The notes: generated from the letters alone by a model not told the origin. Positions 42,054-52,753 are shown, counted from the first letter of the stretch. The stretch is 64,000 bases of DNA from Nothopassalora personata (GCA_033816765.1 CM066293.1:3720001-3784000); one strand, 5' to 3'. Numbers and translations are program-made.

Positions 42054-42905
42054 CTCGCCACCTAGCAGACCGCTAATAAATTCAATTAAGCGGCTAACAG
42101 TACCCTCCAATTGCTAAATACGATCCTCCGCCGCGGCCAAGCGAGTCGATGTATTATTAGTAGGGCGAGTACTAGACTCGCTAGCCTTACTAACCTCGCC
42201 AGCCTCGCTAGAAGTAGTTAAAACACCCTCGACAGCCTTAAATAAACCATTGCCAGACTCGTTAGACTCGCTAGGCTCCTTAACTAACTTGCGAGAGTTG
42301 TAGCGAGCCTTCGCGTGACGCTTACAATACGCGCAAGTCTTGTCGGCATTAGTAGTAAAGACTATATAGCATACACTAGCTCTCTTACACGCATCGCAGT
42401 CCGTCTGAGCCGGCTCACCTATTAATACGAGTTAGTATATATAGTATAGCGAGTCTACTATAAGACACATACCCTCTTTAGTCTCTATAATACGGCCAGC
42501 CTAGTCGAACTTGCGCAAATTATTCTTCGCAACCTTTACACTGCCCTTGTCTGTCTTCTGCGAGTCTCCTAGCTATTGTGCCTATGTCGACTCGCTTACG
42601 TAGTAGAAATCGTCGGTATCGGCGGTACGAGGGCGGCGGTATGCACTATAGGTTTAAACATTAGTCTACCTGCGTGCGCCTAACGAGTCGGAATCGCACT
42701 TACGCTATCGTAAGCTGTAGTGATAACCGCGTTTGTAAGGGTGAGCGCGGATTGGGTGTACTGTCGCTGTCGCTGTCGCTGTCGTTGTCGTTGTTCTAAG
42801 GCCAATATCGCTAAGTGAGTCGTCTGTAGTTAGATTTGTATATGTCGATAAGTGTAGAGTCGAAGAAATAGTAACAGCAGTAGAAGTTGATATACCCGCC
42901 GCCAT
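42030..42905 (-). pseudogene. Transposon-borne Cys-rich/coiled-coil gene with one intron
   Basis: ATG at 42905, stop TAG at 42032-42030. A 54-nt intron (42472-42419) has donor GTATGT, a perfect TACTAAC branch (complement of 42431-42437) and acceptor TAG. The product would be about 273 residues: a Thr-rich N-terminus, then after the intron GEPAQTDCDACKRASVC with a second pair TCAYCKRH (C-x2-C-x5-C-x11-C-x2-C-x2-H), a Ser-rich linker, and a C-terminal heptad-like helix (RLAAAEDRI, EGTVSRLIEFISGLL). This fits a small DNA-binding protein that dimerises. Several TAG codons and Gln/Trp losses indicate RIP. It converges on the plus-strand ORF at 40365. Confidence 0.6.
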
Positions 42906-43015
42906 AATGTGACAATAGCAAGTAAGGTGAGCTCCTCAATACTTACTGTCTGCTATTATTAAGGAGCCCAACTCACCTGCGCAGTAGGAGGACAATACCG
43001 CCGCGACTCGCTACG

Positions 43016-43098
43016 ATTGTAGGCGACAATGGCGAGTCGCAGCAGTATTGTTGTGCGACAATGGCGAGTCGCAGCAGTTGGCGAGTCGCAGCAGTATT
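43016..43098. repeat. Right subterminal repeat with GCGAGTC
   Basis: Units of (GCGACAAT)GGCGAGTCGCAGCAG(TATTGTT) occur three times. Each contains the palindromic-looking GCGAGTCGC. It lies about 90 bp inside the right end. Confidence 0.85.
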
Positions 43099-43138
43099 GT
43101 TAGTGGTTGTTGAGGAAGAGCGAGTGCAGCGAGTGAGG

Positions 43139-43184
43139 ATTTCGAATACGCGTATTTGCCGGTTTTGTAAGCCTAGGCCACCGC
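43139..43184. repeat. Right terminal inverted repeat
   Basis: Complement of the left end; inner part is diverged by transitions. Confidence 0.9.
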
Positions 43185-43190
43185 CCGTGG
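43185..43190. repeat. 6-bp target-site duplication, right
   Basis: CCGTGG, identical to 38402-38407. Confidence 0.8.
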
Positions 43191-46100
43191 CGCGTGATAA
43201 ACATCCATGAGACACAGTTGAAGTACACATTATCTGCCCTTCTCAAGCGCCAACGACGACTGCAATAAGCGCCGCATCCTGCTACGTCTCTCTGCCACCC
43301 AAGCTACGTCTATGCTTACTATTTTGTCCATTACGCTCATGACCGAGGGAGTCGCGGCAAGTCAACATAGGACGAACATGGGCAGGTTACACACTAGATC
43401 ACGCACCAGCCAGCTGTCCAGCTAGAGCAAGACGTACTCGTTGCGCCGCTGAGACCGGAGGAGCAAGCGGAGAGGCATCTGCCTGGTACAGTCTACTGTA
43501 CGAATAGCACGGATGAGGGGCAAGATTGCAGTAGTGTTGCGGATATTTGACGAACCCAATACGCCAATCACCTAATCACAACCTAGACACTCGAGCGATT
43601 CCAGGCTTTAAAATGGAGGAGCTACAGTAACTGGCGGTTAGTGGGAAGCTCGTGAGTGATTGTGAGGCTGTGAGGTTGCGAGGTCAAGCGGAGACGCCCT
43701 GCTGTTCAGAGGAGTGTAAGCTACACAAGCAGATATAATCTTTGATGAAGGACGTCGCCGTCCCGGACCGGCTCTAGGAATTCTTCTCCTTCTCCTCGTG
43801 CGCACTGCAGCTAAGGATGCGTAAGCCAGATGCCGAGGTCCTCTTGATGGGCCGCCATATGCACCTTCGCTATGCTTGCCAAGTTCGCGGTGTCTGCCTT
43901 AAAACACCCTTCCATGTCCGCTTGGTGCGTGCCCTGCCGTTAAGCTGATTAGGCTGGGTAATGTTGGGCACCACAATGGTGACGGAACGACACGACGCGT
44001 TGTAGGAAAAGAGGATCGGAGCGGTGAGGGCGGCTCATGTAATGTTGTGAAGTGTATGAACTGTCGACGAAGGAAGAGGCTTAGCTTAATGGATGTTTGA
44101 AGTGATAGTAATGTCGTGCCGTAGTTACCATGATGCAGGGTGCCTCTCTGTGCCAGAATGACAGGTCTCTTGCAACCTGTGACGAATGGAATGCAGTTAG
44201 GCGTACATCGCGCTACTGCTGCTCGATGTTGAAGATAGGCGGAATCTGTTGTGTATTGCAATGCACTGTGTAAATGCATACTACCATTAGCGAGCCAGGT
44301 ACTACGACGCTGAAGTTCCCTACACTTTAGACCTCAGAAGTCATCACGACAAGCCTCGAAGGCATGTTAGGTTGCATCAGACCTGATCGATACCCCGTGG
44401 CACCAAGCAGATAGCGATGCCTGTCTCTAGGACATTGGCTATAGTACGAGTCCCTCGCTTTAGCCATCCGCAAATACCGTACTCTTTCAGAACCACCCCG
44501 AAATTGGCTACACAAGGCTGGATCTGTAATGATGTCGCTATTTTAGACGAGCAGATCCACGCGAGTGTTCGTACACATTAGCTTCCACATATCATCCTGT
44601 GCCGCGGTGGAAATCTGTTCGGAGGAAAGAGAAACCCGCACCTACCCTACACCTCTGCAACATAAGGTCCAGCGAAGAGCAGACCAGAGAAGGTTGGGTA
44701 CGTTCTTCTCGTCGTGACCCTTGGCAAAACCTGCGAAATACCTTCGTCTCAAATGAGCGAGTGATGCTGGCGTTTGGAATTGAGTCGGAAAAATACCTAA
44801 GCGCTTTAGTTAGGTCCTTGATAGTCTGTGCCGGCGTGCTGGGACCAGAAGCTGATCGAGGCAAAAGGAAAGCTTATCGGTCGCCAATGCGAGGACTAAA
44901 TTAGATCCACCGGTAGCATACTGCAGCATGATATCGTTGTTAAAGGATTCTTCGTTTGCGATAGCGAAACCTCTACTCTATACATACGCAGAAGATTTGG
45001 TGTTTGCCAAATTATCGCCTTATACAGAGTTCCGCCGGGAACTCGCGACCTTACGCGATAGGTGACGAAGCCAGCCAAGGGAATCTGTCATCTTACAAGA
45101 ACTTCTTTGCTCTTGTGAACGAGCACACGCCGATGGGTTGAATGCCATGCGTCCACAGATATTCGCACTGGGGTGTGTGATACTGGGGCTTTGAGTCTGT
45201 TCCTCCTCCTCCTCCTGCTCCTCCCTAAGCTCCTCTTCTTTGGTCTGACGATTGGCCCGTTCAGCGATGCTTGCGTTCGTCGCGAACTATCCACTGTACC
45301 CCATTCGACCACTCATCCTCGGCGGTATCGGTATGGTCACGCCCACCACTGGGCCTGCGACAGCGATGATGGAAGAGCTAATCATACCAGCTCCAGCGCG
45401 AACCCCATTGCCGACTATGTCGATATTAAAGCGGCATCGACAAACGTCGTAAGCAGCGTCCGTGGATTAGCACTCGGGCAAGATTGCGGCGTACGAGGTA
45501 GCCGAGGATGCCCACAATTGTACACGCGCGGGGGAAATAGAGGCCATAGATACAAGGCGCGAAGATGGCACGGTCTGCTATCAGGCAGCGACTCCAATGT
45601 AGTCGTCTCGGGTAGACAGCTGATTAGATACCTCCCCAGATGCAATCCAAGTCGAATGTCCTCCCAAAGAACAGCCCTGTGACTACCGCGCTGCGGTTCT
45701 CGACGCGCCGGCAAAACCTCCAGAGTACACCTGTACTGTGGTAGTAACGACCTTGCCATCGGCGTTGCGTCCTTTCTTGTGTGGGCAGAATGCTTCGAAG
45801 AGTTGCAGGAAACGTAGTATCATCCATTTTGACTAAGGTGTGTGTCGATGGTGTTGGTGGAAGGCGTGTACGAAGCTGCAGCCCATTGTGGCGGCGGTTG
45901 CTCATTATCGGCGTCCTGATTAGCGATATCGCTGTTGTCGTCCCGAACAGTGTCGATGGGGAAGATCGGCCAAAGGGTATCGTTATGGGTCATGAAGCAG
46001 ACCCTGAGCGTAGTGTCGTCGTGGTCCTATTTGCCGAAGAGGGCGTCGAATCCGGCCTACAAAGCTTGTAATTCCGTTTCGGCGGATAAGGATAGTCGTT

Positions 46101-46496
46101 ATAGAGTTGTCGAAGCTGGCGCTCAGCGGACACTACTTGGTGTCTTTGTTCAACGAATCCATGGGCGACAGGAGGCTGCAAGGACGCTTGGCTGAAGGCA
46201 TGTGGAGTCGCTGCTGGGACATGGCCGCGGCGTTGTCAAGGCCTGAGACGCTGGGAGAGTCGTGCAGTGGGAGACAGGCACGACGTAGAACGAGCGGCAG
46301 AGTCGGCTGTCGCTAATGGCGTTGATATGCAGGTGTAAAAGGAGCCGCGGGTAGTTCGAAAGTCGGGGATGCTCGTGTTGCTGGTGATAGTAACGGTGAA
46401 GGTGATGGGTAACGCAAGCGTGCATGTCTCGTAGGTCGTGGTAGAGGTGACTGCAAGGGTCGCTAGTGTTTTGTATGTCGAATTGGAAACTAGAAT
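43191..46496. other. No supported gene; coding-like pieces
   Basis: The best candidates are a plus-strand frame at 45173-45682 starting with a Leu-rich hydrophobic stretch (SLFLLLLLLLPKLLFFGL) and a second plus-strand frame around 45258-45450 with hydrophobic turns (PLILGGIGMVTPTTGPATAM). They overlap and lack clear splice sites, so I do not call a gene. 44592-44864 (-) also reads weakly like protein. Confidence 0.35.
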
Positions 46497-47722
46497 TCAC
46501 CGTCGTGAAACACGTGAGACGGAGATTCTGAAGCGGCAGCTGTCGCCGCCGGCTTTGCCCCTACCTCCTTCGACATTTGGTAATCGAGGAGGGAGGTGCC
46601 TAGCCCTGTACCTGTACCTGTGATCCGGATTGTCTGGTGATGCATAATCCGTATCGTCTTGTGAAGCAGGGCTCGTACTGTCTGGTGGAGCAGTATCGTC
46701 CAATGCTGCAGAGTTCGTCTCATTTGGTGAAGCAGTATCGTCTGATAATGCAGAGTTCGTATGGCGTGGCGAAGCAGAGTTCGCATCGCGTGGTGAAGCA
46801 GTATCGTGGGGTAGAGCAGAATTCGTACCGTCTGGTGATGCAGAGTTCGTATCGTCTGAGTGGAGCAGGATTCGCATCATTTAGTGAAGCAGTCTCGTCT
46901 GGTGAATTAATGCCCTTGCCATCTAATACTTCAATGTCCACGTCCTCTGATGACCCACAGTCGATATCGTCTCGTGTATCAAAGTTGATCTCGTCTTGTA
47001 CAGCAAGGTCAGTGTCGTCGTCTCGTGTACCAAAGTTGACTTCGTCCACATATCGTTCGTCCCATCGACCTTTGCAGGCAGTGCGCTGCAGCCATGATGC
47101 CTCTCCACTCGCCAGACATGGTTGATCGTGTCGCTGTTGTTGCCCTTTGTCGCGTCTTCGACTCCAGCCTCTGTGGTCTCGCTATCTGTCAAGAACAGTG
47201 CGTCCTCTCCGACACCTGGGAGATGGAGTCGCGAGCGTTCATGACTGTCTGAATGTGCGGAGGTGATTGAGTGTCCTAGACTAATCAAATGCCGCATCTT
47301 AACAGTGATGACCGGGAAATAGAAGTCCTTGCTGGAGCAATGGTTGAATGTACTGCGAGTATCTGCGAGTCTGCATCCATCGCTTCGATGAGAGCTGCAG
47401 TCACTGCGGATGCTCTCACATGAACGACTGCTAATCGCTTAGCAGACGACGCAGAAACTGTGTACGCGGCCAATTGCTTAGGACAACTGTCCATGAGGCG
47501 GCGTTGAAAGCTCCGGTCGACTGTGGAGTGGTGTCCTAATATGTTCGAAGGAGTTGACAATGCACGCCCGACCTTGCTTGCAGTAAGCTTGGCCTTCGGC
47601 GAGGCAGATAGCGTACGAGAAGAAAGAGACGCCAAAGGACTCTTGAGGCCGCCCCTGTCTGGAGTAAACTGCCAGTCTCGTGACCCGTTCGCCAAGCTTC
47701 CGTTCGTCTCAGATGATCTCAC
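46497..47722 (-). pseudogene. Frameshifted gene, Ser/Asp-rich
   Basis: Four consecutive minus-strand frames join end to end: 47722-47285 (after a TTTCCAG acceptor; Ser/Lys/Arg-rich, AVVHVRASAVTAALIEAMDA), 47297-47050 (HLPGVGEDALFLTDSETTEA), 47049-46860 (acidic: NFGTRDDDTDLAVQDEINFD) and 46880-46497 (repeats of DDTNSASP). Each change of frame is small and without evident introns, so this looks like a decayed gene, though tiny introns cannot be excluded. The last part is the minisatellite at 46621-46915. No domain is recognised. Confidence 0.4.
46621..46915. repeat. Degenerate 24/18-bp minisatellite
   Basis: About thirteen units modelled on TCGTCTGGTGATGCAGAGTT-CGTA alternate between 24 bp and an 18-bp short form (ending GAAGCAGTA). 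Because both lengths are multiples of three, several frames on both strands are open. Confidence 0.8.
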
Positions 47723-48737
47723 TTTCGGCCTGGAAATCCGAAGTACATGTGTTTGCTATATGGCATACATCTATTCAATTGCTGTAAGTCCTGTACGTGA
47801 GTGGAGATGTGATGCTGTCGTCAGCACGACGGACCAAGCGGCGAGGGCACGCGGGCCGCGGCCCGAGGCGTTCGCTCCACAGGTCAATTGCGGAAACAGT
47901 CCCGGAGCTGGGCCCGCCGCCGATGAGCGACCGAAGGTTAAGGGTCTTACGCCAGAAACCCATTCTCAAGCAACCGCAACCATGACCACTCCCACGCAGT
48001 AACTCGATACAAGGTTCAGCACGACTGACACGGCCCTTATTCCCAGTCCAGCCAGAGAGCTTCACCTATCAGGTCCAGCCCACGGCCAAGCGGCGCTGAC
48101 CTTCTCACGGAGATGAGCTTTACAAATCGTGTACGAAAGCTATAAGACCATGCCCACATCAGCAGTCGCCAGTATGCGATCCTTCATCAGCTTAAGACGA
48201 TTCAAGACGCACTTGTAAAAGCTTCAAGGAGATTGTTAGTCAAGGCCGTAGCGCGTTGGCTGTAAGGAAGTTCCAGGCACACTATTTGTCCATACTCCCT
48301 TGTCGAGTCAACCTCAGTTGGAAAGGACAGGGCGCCAAGCATCTACCCGCCCATCACGCGATCGCTGTCGTTGTATAAACGGCTTCAGGCGAAACGAAGG
48401 CTTCCAGTTCGACAACAGTAGCAAATTCCTGCACTGAGATTCGCACAACTACTTCGTGGACTTGCACTTCGTGACAGTGGCTGCGTCTGCTACTACCATA
48501 TCAGTAACGAGACTCCAATCCTCTAACATACCCCTTCGAGGCTTGAGACTATTCGCCCATGGATCGCTAGACTTGGCATTCTCGGCTTCAACATTATAAA
48601 GCTATGGTGTCACCTCACTAAGCAATGCAGAAGATTGTAATTTGGACTTTGTTAAGATTATATTTGTCGCAGGGTCTCATAGAGGCTTACCTTGGCTGGT
48701 TAGCTGGTGTGACAGCCACTTCTGGCTCTTAGACTCT
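47723..48737. other. No supported gene
   Basis: A GC-rich stretch (about 47830-47900) and short open frames on both strands. It may contain upstream exons of the minus-strand gene ending at 46497. Confidence 0.35.
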
Positions 48738-49045
48738 ATGTCCTCCTCCACCTCTACGTCGGTGCTCTTATTGGAAACTCGTCTTCGGGCGAGAAGAAGT
48801 TTTGAAGGTATACCAGACAAGGCTACTAAGCAGAGGGACTGCCCACACGCAGGACAGTGCTACTTTCAAGGAAGAAGAACGCTGCTGAACAAGAGACGAA
48901 GCCGGCCGCTCGGCTCTCGATCAACATCACTACAGAACAAGAGACTAAAGACGGCGGAACCAAAGCTACGAAGTACGACCAGCCACTGTCTGCAGAGCCC
49001 ACGAATACATTGGGTCCCGCCACAACATTACACTCGTCATTATGA
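48738..49045 (+). CDS. Possible small protein, 85 aa, two exons
   Basis: Exon 1 (48738-48807) begins MSSSTSTSVLLLETRLRARR. A 50-nt intron (48808-48857) has donor GTATAC, a near-consensus branch TACTAAG and acceptor GGACAG. Exon 2 (48858-49045) continues in phase with a Lys/Glu/Thr-rich sequence (KNAAEQETKPAARLSINITT) to TGA. An alternative acceptor five bases earlier gives a different, less protein-like frame. No domain is recognised. Confidence 0.3.
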
Positions 49046-49900
49046 TCATCGGACACACACGTACAGAGTGTCATCTCTAGATCGTAGCATGCCTTGGCCG
49101 CAGAGGCAAGACTTGTTACTCTAGGGTCGCGCTTTCCAGTGTTCTGCACCGCTGGCTACACTAACAGAAACCTTCCACGACATGATCTGGTCTTCCGTGC
49201 TCCTTTGCGCTATAGCACTTGTCATATCAGCTCGATAAGCTGTAGACATACGACCCAATTCCGGCCTGTTGGGCTTCGATTCGTTCACACGCAAGCACAT
49301 TAACGATCAGGTCATCTCATGGCCACATCGTTCTGTCACCCACCATCGCTATGTCTAAGGTGAGCAGAATTTCTCGGTACAATGTCGATGTTCTACGTGG
49401 CACGATCGACCGGGCATCGCATATTATCAAGGAGATCTTGGACTACACAACAAGATGCATGCAACCGATCCCGCCAATACAGCCACAGCGACACTAACGG
49501 GTGTGTGGCTCGATCATACTAAACCCCTAATTATCCACGGACAGCACCTAGGCTGTGTGGGCCTTAGGTTACGCGCGTACTGACCACATGTTAGGGACTT
49601 TCAACCTCCCAGATATTCACGTCGACCATAACCCGCCAGTTGACATGATACGGGCTTACTACCATACCCTTACGATCTCAACACGAAGCATATCGTGGAT
49701 CGATCGATTATCTAATGGTTTGCTTTACTTGGATGCCGACCAGACAACGCTACTGTATCGATTTTACTACTGCCTCGTGCAGTGTCCTCGACTGAAACCG
49801 AACAGCTCTAGTTCGCATGCCACTAGTAAAAGATCTAACCGAGTTATACGATCCTATCGACACTACCCAGGACAAGGCCACGACCGCCGTAGGCGACAAC
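49046..49900. other. No supported gene
   Basis: An open plus-strand frame at 49555-49944 (ATG; LDADQTTLLYRFYYCLVQC) is the only candidate and it runs into the tandem repeat that follows. Confidence 0.35.
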
Positions 49901-50340
49901 GGAGCACGACACGTATGCAATTTGCGCAAGACAACCCTCGGTAGAACAGAGTCTTTATACGCCAGTCTACATAAGTCTATCACCTACACCATAGGCAACG
50001 CTACCACCGGGGAGGAGACTAGAGTACGACATCTTCGCAGTCCTTAGAAGAGGACATTCGTCAGCCGAGACGAGGCTCTACATGATTCCGTTACCTACAC
50101 TATGGACCATGCTACGACTAGGCGCGAGAGTAGAGTACGACACCTTCGCGCGTCTCTAGCAGAGGATAGCCGTTAGTCGAGACGAGGCTCCATACAGTAT
50201 CGAAGGCGTAGAATCCAAGAGTAACGGCGAGATCAGAGTACGACATCTTCGCAATTCTCGCGAGAGAACAATCATCGGCTAAGAAGAGGCGCCACTCGCT
50301 ATTAAGAAGTCTCGAAACGTCAAGAGTTAGCGATCGGAAA
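49901..50340 (+). repeat. Tandem repeat of about 103-120 bp, four copies
   Basis: The unit start (G)AG(T/C)ACGACA(C/T)-TTCGC recurs at 49901, 50021, 50132 and 50235; copies also share GCAGAGGA and GAGACGAGGCTC blocks. Translated in one plus frame the first three give R-V-R-H-L-R or similar each time, with stop codons in later copies. It could be part of a retroelement relic or a satellite. Confidence 0.7.
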
Positions 50341-50588
50341 AGCCGCTTCCTAGGGCCGGTTCTACCCGGACTTCTTGTTCGTGATCCTTGTCGCCAATTA
50401 TCTCATTCTACTGTATCCTACTTGAAACAGGCCCATGCGACATCCTTACATGAATCTTCCGCCCCCTTTAGGCATGCGGAGGACGGGAGAGGCTAGGCAT
50501 TCAGTACACTCTTTTCCCCCACATCTCCAGCCTTCCAGTCACCTATATGACCATCAAAATGCATCAGCTCGTCAGTAAAGCTGCAAAT
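50341..50588. other. Spacer before the copia relic
   Basis: Nothing recognised apart from a short purine/pyrimidine bias. Confidence 0.3.
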
Positions 50589-50655
50589 TGTTGTATGAAG
50601 GGGTGGTGAACAACTTAAATAACTGGATTGTTGTTCACCAACCCTTTATACAACA
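50589..50655 (+). repeat. Hairpin-shaped short LTR, 67 bp
   Basis: It begins TGTTGTATGAAGGG and ends CCCTTTATACAACA, so it has TG...CA ends in a terminal inverted repeat of about 26 bp, with a 15-nt loop. Two arm differences are TpG/TpA-type changes. It is followed at once by GTTATGGGCCCG, a plausible primer-binding site, and 250 bp later by gag, so I read it as the 5' LTR of the copia relic. An internally deleted LTR is also possible. Confidence 0.55.
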
Positions 50656-50904
50656 GTTATGGGCCCGAATTGGCGCTACTGACTCAAAACAGCCTAGCAC
50701 CGAAGCTTCGAGGTAGCCGAGAACTTTCCCCGGATTCGAAAAGCCCGTCTTACCCGATGCGGCTTAGCGGGAACCCTTATTCCGGATCTAGGAACTCTAT
50801 CCAACGTCACCTCCTAAGTCGACCTTGGTTTTGGCTTGTGAGTGCCGAGCCCGGTACGTTAGAATAGCGAATACTATAGGTCTCTCGCTATACAGGACAG
50901 CGAT

Positions 50905-51500
50905 ATGTTTGCTATAGGGTAGTCTAATCTCGGAGATCCCGAATCTGCAATTAGATTTACGATACGACTACCGGTTACCGAGAAAATAGCCGACGAAACA
51001 TATAACGCTGCTACTATAGCACCTAAAGGCTTCCCTAATCTATCGGATACTAATTACCCGATGTGGATCGACCTATTAGAGGACTGTCTAAGAGGAAAGA
51101 GGCTTTAGGAGGTCTACGAAGGGAAGGGGGATACTACGAAAAGGGGAATAGTCGAAAAGAAAGCTAGTGCTATTGCTATAATTAAAGCACTTACGGGTAC
51201 TAAAAGATTACACCATATAGGTCTACAGGACCCAAAAAAGCCCTCGATAAGCTCGAGGCAATATACTTGACAACGAGTACGAAAGAGCCTCGGACTTACT
51301 TACGAGGTTCTATAACTATACCGCGGGTTCTTCGATCGATATCACGGCCTCGCAGTTAACGCAACTCGTAATCGAGATACGCGTTGTAAAGAACGAAGAA
51401 GCGCCTACCGAAACTGCAAAAAAGAGTGTCCTGTTAGGATGCCTACCCGAAGAATACAACACAAACAGCCAATACGGTTTCGGATCTGTCTGTGGCACAA
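50905..51500 (+). pseudogene. Ty1/copia gag relic
   Basis: From MFAIG onward the frame matches copia Gag: FPNLSDTNYPMWIDLLEDCL followed by a TAG where Trp is expected (GKRL*EVYEG), then ALTGTKRLHHI. After a one-base slip near 51230 it continues DKLEAIYL, YERASDLLTRFYNYTAGSS, TASQLTQLVIEIRVVKNEE and KKSVLLGCLPEEY, the typical UBN2-like tail. No protease, integrase or RT follows, and no 3' LTR was found. The element is therefore truncated after Gag. Confidence 0.7.
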
Positions 51501-51952
51501 ACATAAGAGTGTCTTGTGACTAATTTGATCTCAGCAATAGCAGACTTATGCTTGTGAGCGTAGGGATACTGCGACGCTCTGTTGCATGTAGACACAAATA
51601 GTAACGAACTCTTCGTCTTACGTTCCTATTCTTCAAGACAGCCAGTGTCTCGGGTCAGAGCATCTCGATACTCGCACAAACTTCAACTCTGATTTGATAG
51701 GCGCTGTCACGACAGGCGATGGACGTTGCCTACTACACGAAGCGGTCAAGAGCGAGGCTCTCGACCTCCGCGACTGCCTTACTTATCTCATCTCACTACA
51801 GAAGACATCAATCGACGCACTCTGATTACTCATCCTTCTCGTACGCTATGTCTGCCTCTTTCAAGAACTGGCGTCGTACTTCGAGGTCCAGACTAGGTTG
51901 GCAGCCTTTCTCTGACTGTGTCCGAGAGGAAGCTCGTGTCGGTTCCTGAGGA
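51501..51952. other. No supported gene
   Basis: Short open frames only, between the copia gag relic and the satellite block. Confidence 0.4.
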
Positions 51953-52366
51953 GAATGGGTCGCGGCCTGGTTGACAGGTTTCTCACGAATCCGATTTTTT
52001 GCCTGTTTGCCCATTTGCCTGTTTGTCTGTTTGCTTGTGTGCCTGTATGCCTATGTGCCTGTATGCCTATGTGCCTATATGCCTGTGTGCCTGTTTGTCT
52101 ATGTGCCTATATGCCTGTTTGCCTATTTTGCGGGATAAATTTTAAGCAAATTTTAGGCAATCTTAGTAGGAGTTAATGAATGGGTCGCGGCCTGGTTGAC
52201 ATAGTTTCTCTCGAATCCGGGGTTTTGCCTTTTTGCGTATTTGCCTGTATGGCTGTTTGGCTGTTTGGCTGTTTAGCTGTATGCCTGTATGCCTGTATGC
52301 CTGTATGCCTGTATGCCTGTATGCCTGTATGCCTGTATGCCTGTATGCCTGTATGCCTATAAGAAA
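51953..52366 (+). repeat. Two 225-bp units carrying 8-bp satellite arrays
   Basis: Both units (from 51953 and 52178) start GAATGGGTCGCGGCCTGGTT, pass through TTTCTC-CGAATCCG-TTTTGCC, and then run into arrays of TGCCTGTT/TGCCTGTA (unit 1: about 52008-52128; unit 2: about 52230-52360). The end of unit 1 has TTTTAGGCAATCTTAGTAGG. A third copy lies inverted at 55704-55813. Confidence 0.85.
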
Positions 52367-52367
52367 A

Positions 52368-52484
52368 TGTGAGTAGATTGATGTATTAAGAGAGATCTAC
52401 GAAGTCGCGAGAAAGCAAGATAAGCTAAGGAAAGTAGTGCCTTGGGCAGCTAGGGCCTTAGCATCCAAAGAAGTACAAGCATCA
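52368..52484 (-). repeat. 117-bp LTR (3' LTR of the minus-strand element)
   Basis: Starts TGTGAGTAGATTGATGTATT and ends CAAGCATCA on the plus strand; nearly identical to 55487-55603. Confidence 0.9.
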
Positions 52485-52753
52485 AGTCACCCCCATGACG
52501 AGGCTCTAGATGCTGCCGTGGGTGTATCACACACTAAAAGATGCATACGCTCGCTCACTAACACCATGCCATCCTCCTCGGTAGTTGCCCCGTGGTGGTA
52601 GTGCAGGCGTAGCTGCTGCTGCTGAAGTTGATAGGTGTTTCGCGCGTTCTCATTGGATAGCGCTAACACCGCAGTACAACGGTTATTGTCTGCTAAGATA
52701 AGACGATTGGCGCACCTAATGGTGTCGTCCAATCAGAGCCCTAATAACTGCTG

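Larger units (their letters stand above)
38408..43184 (+). mobile_element. DNA transposon with DDE integrase-core transposase, inactivated
   Basis: The element is 4777 bp. Its ends are inverted repeats of about 46 bp (left ACAGTGGCCTAGGCTTAC..., right end complementary to GCGGTGGCCTAGGCTTAC...), flanked by CCGTGG duplications. It carries a plus-strand transposase relic, a second plus-strand ORF of about 560 codons and a minus-strand gene with one intron. In-frame stops are nearly all TAG with a few TAA, and the second catalytic Asp is Asn, all fitting RIP. The transposase core (SIDAF, YACIDVYSRRVIWYYIG) resembles the eukaryotic rve/IS3-like group; an IS3EU assignment is my inference from that and the 6-bp duplication. 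The heptamer GCGAGTC/GACTCGC occurs about 31 times inside it. Confidence 0.88.

Noticed and set aside
38547..42905. Use of TAG as a sense codon (recoding)
   Set aside because: TAG occurs where Gln or Trp is expected in CpA/TpG context, other RIP changes are present and a catalytic Asp is lost; mutation explains it better.
52008..52360. Regular short repeats that could suggest a CRISPR array
   Set aside because: The units are contiguous 8-bp satellite without unique spacers, in a eukaryotic context.
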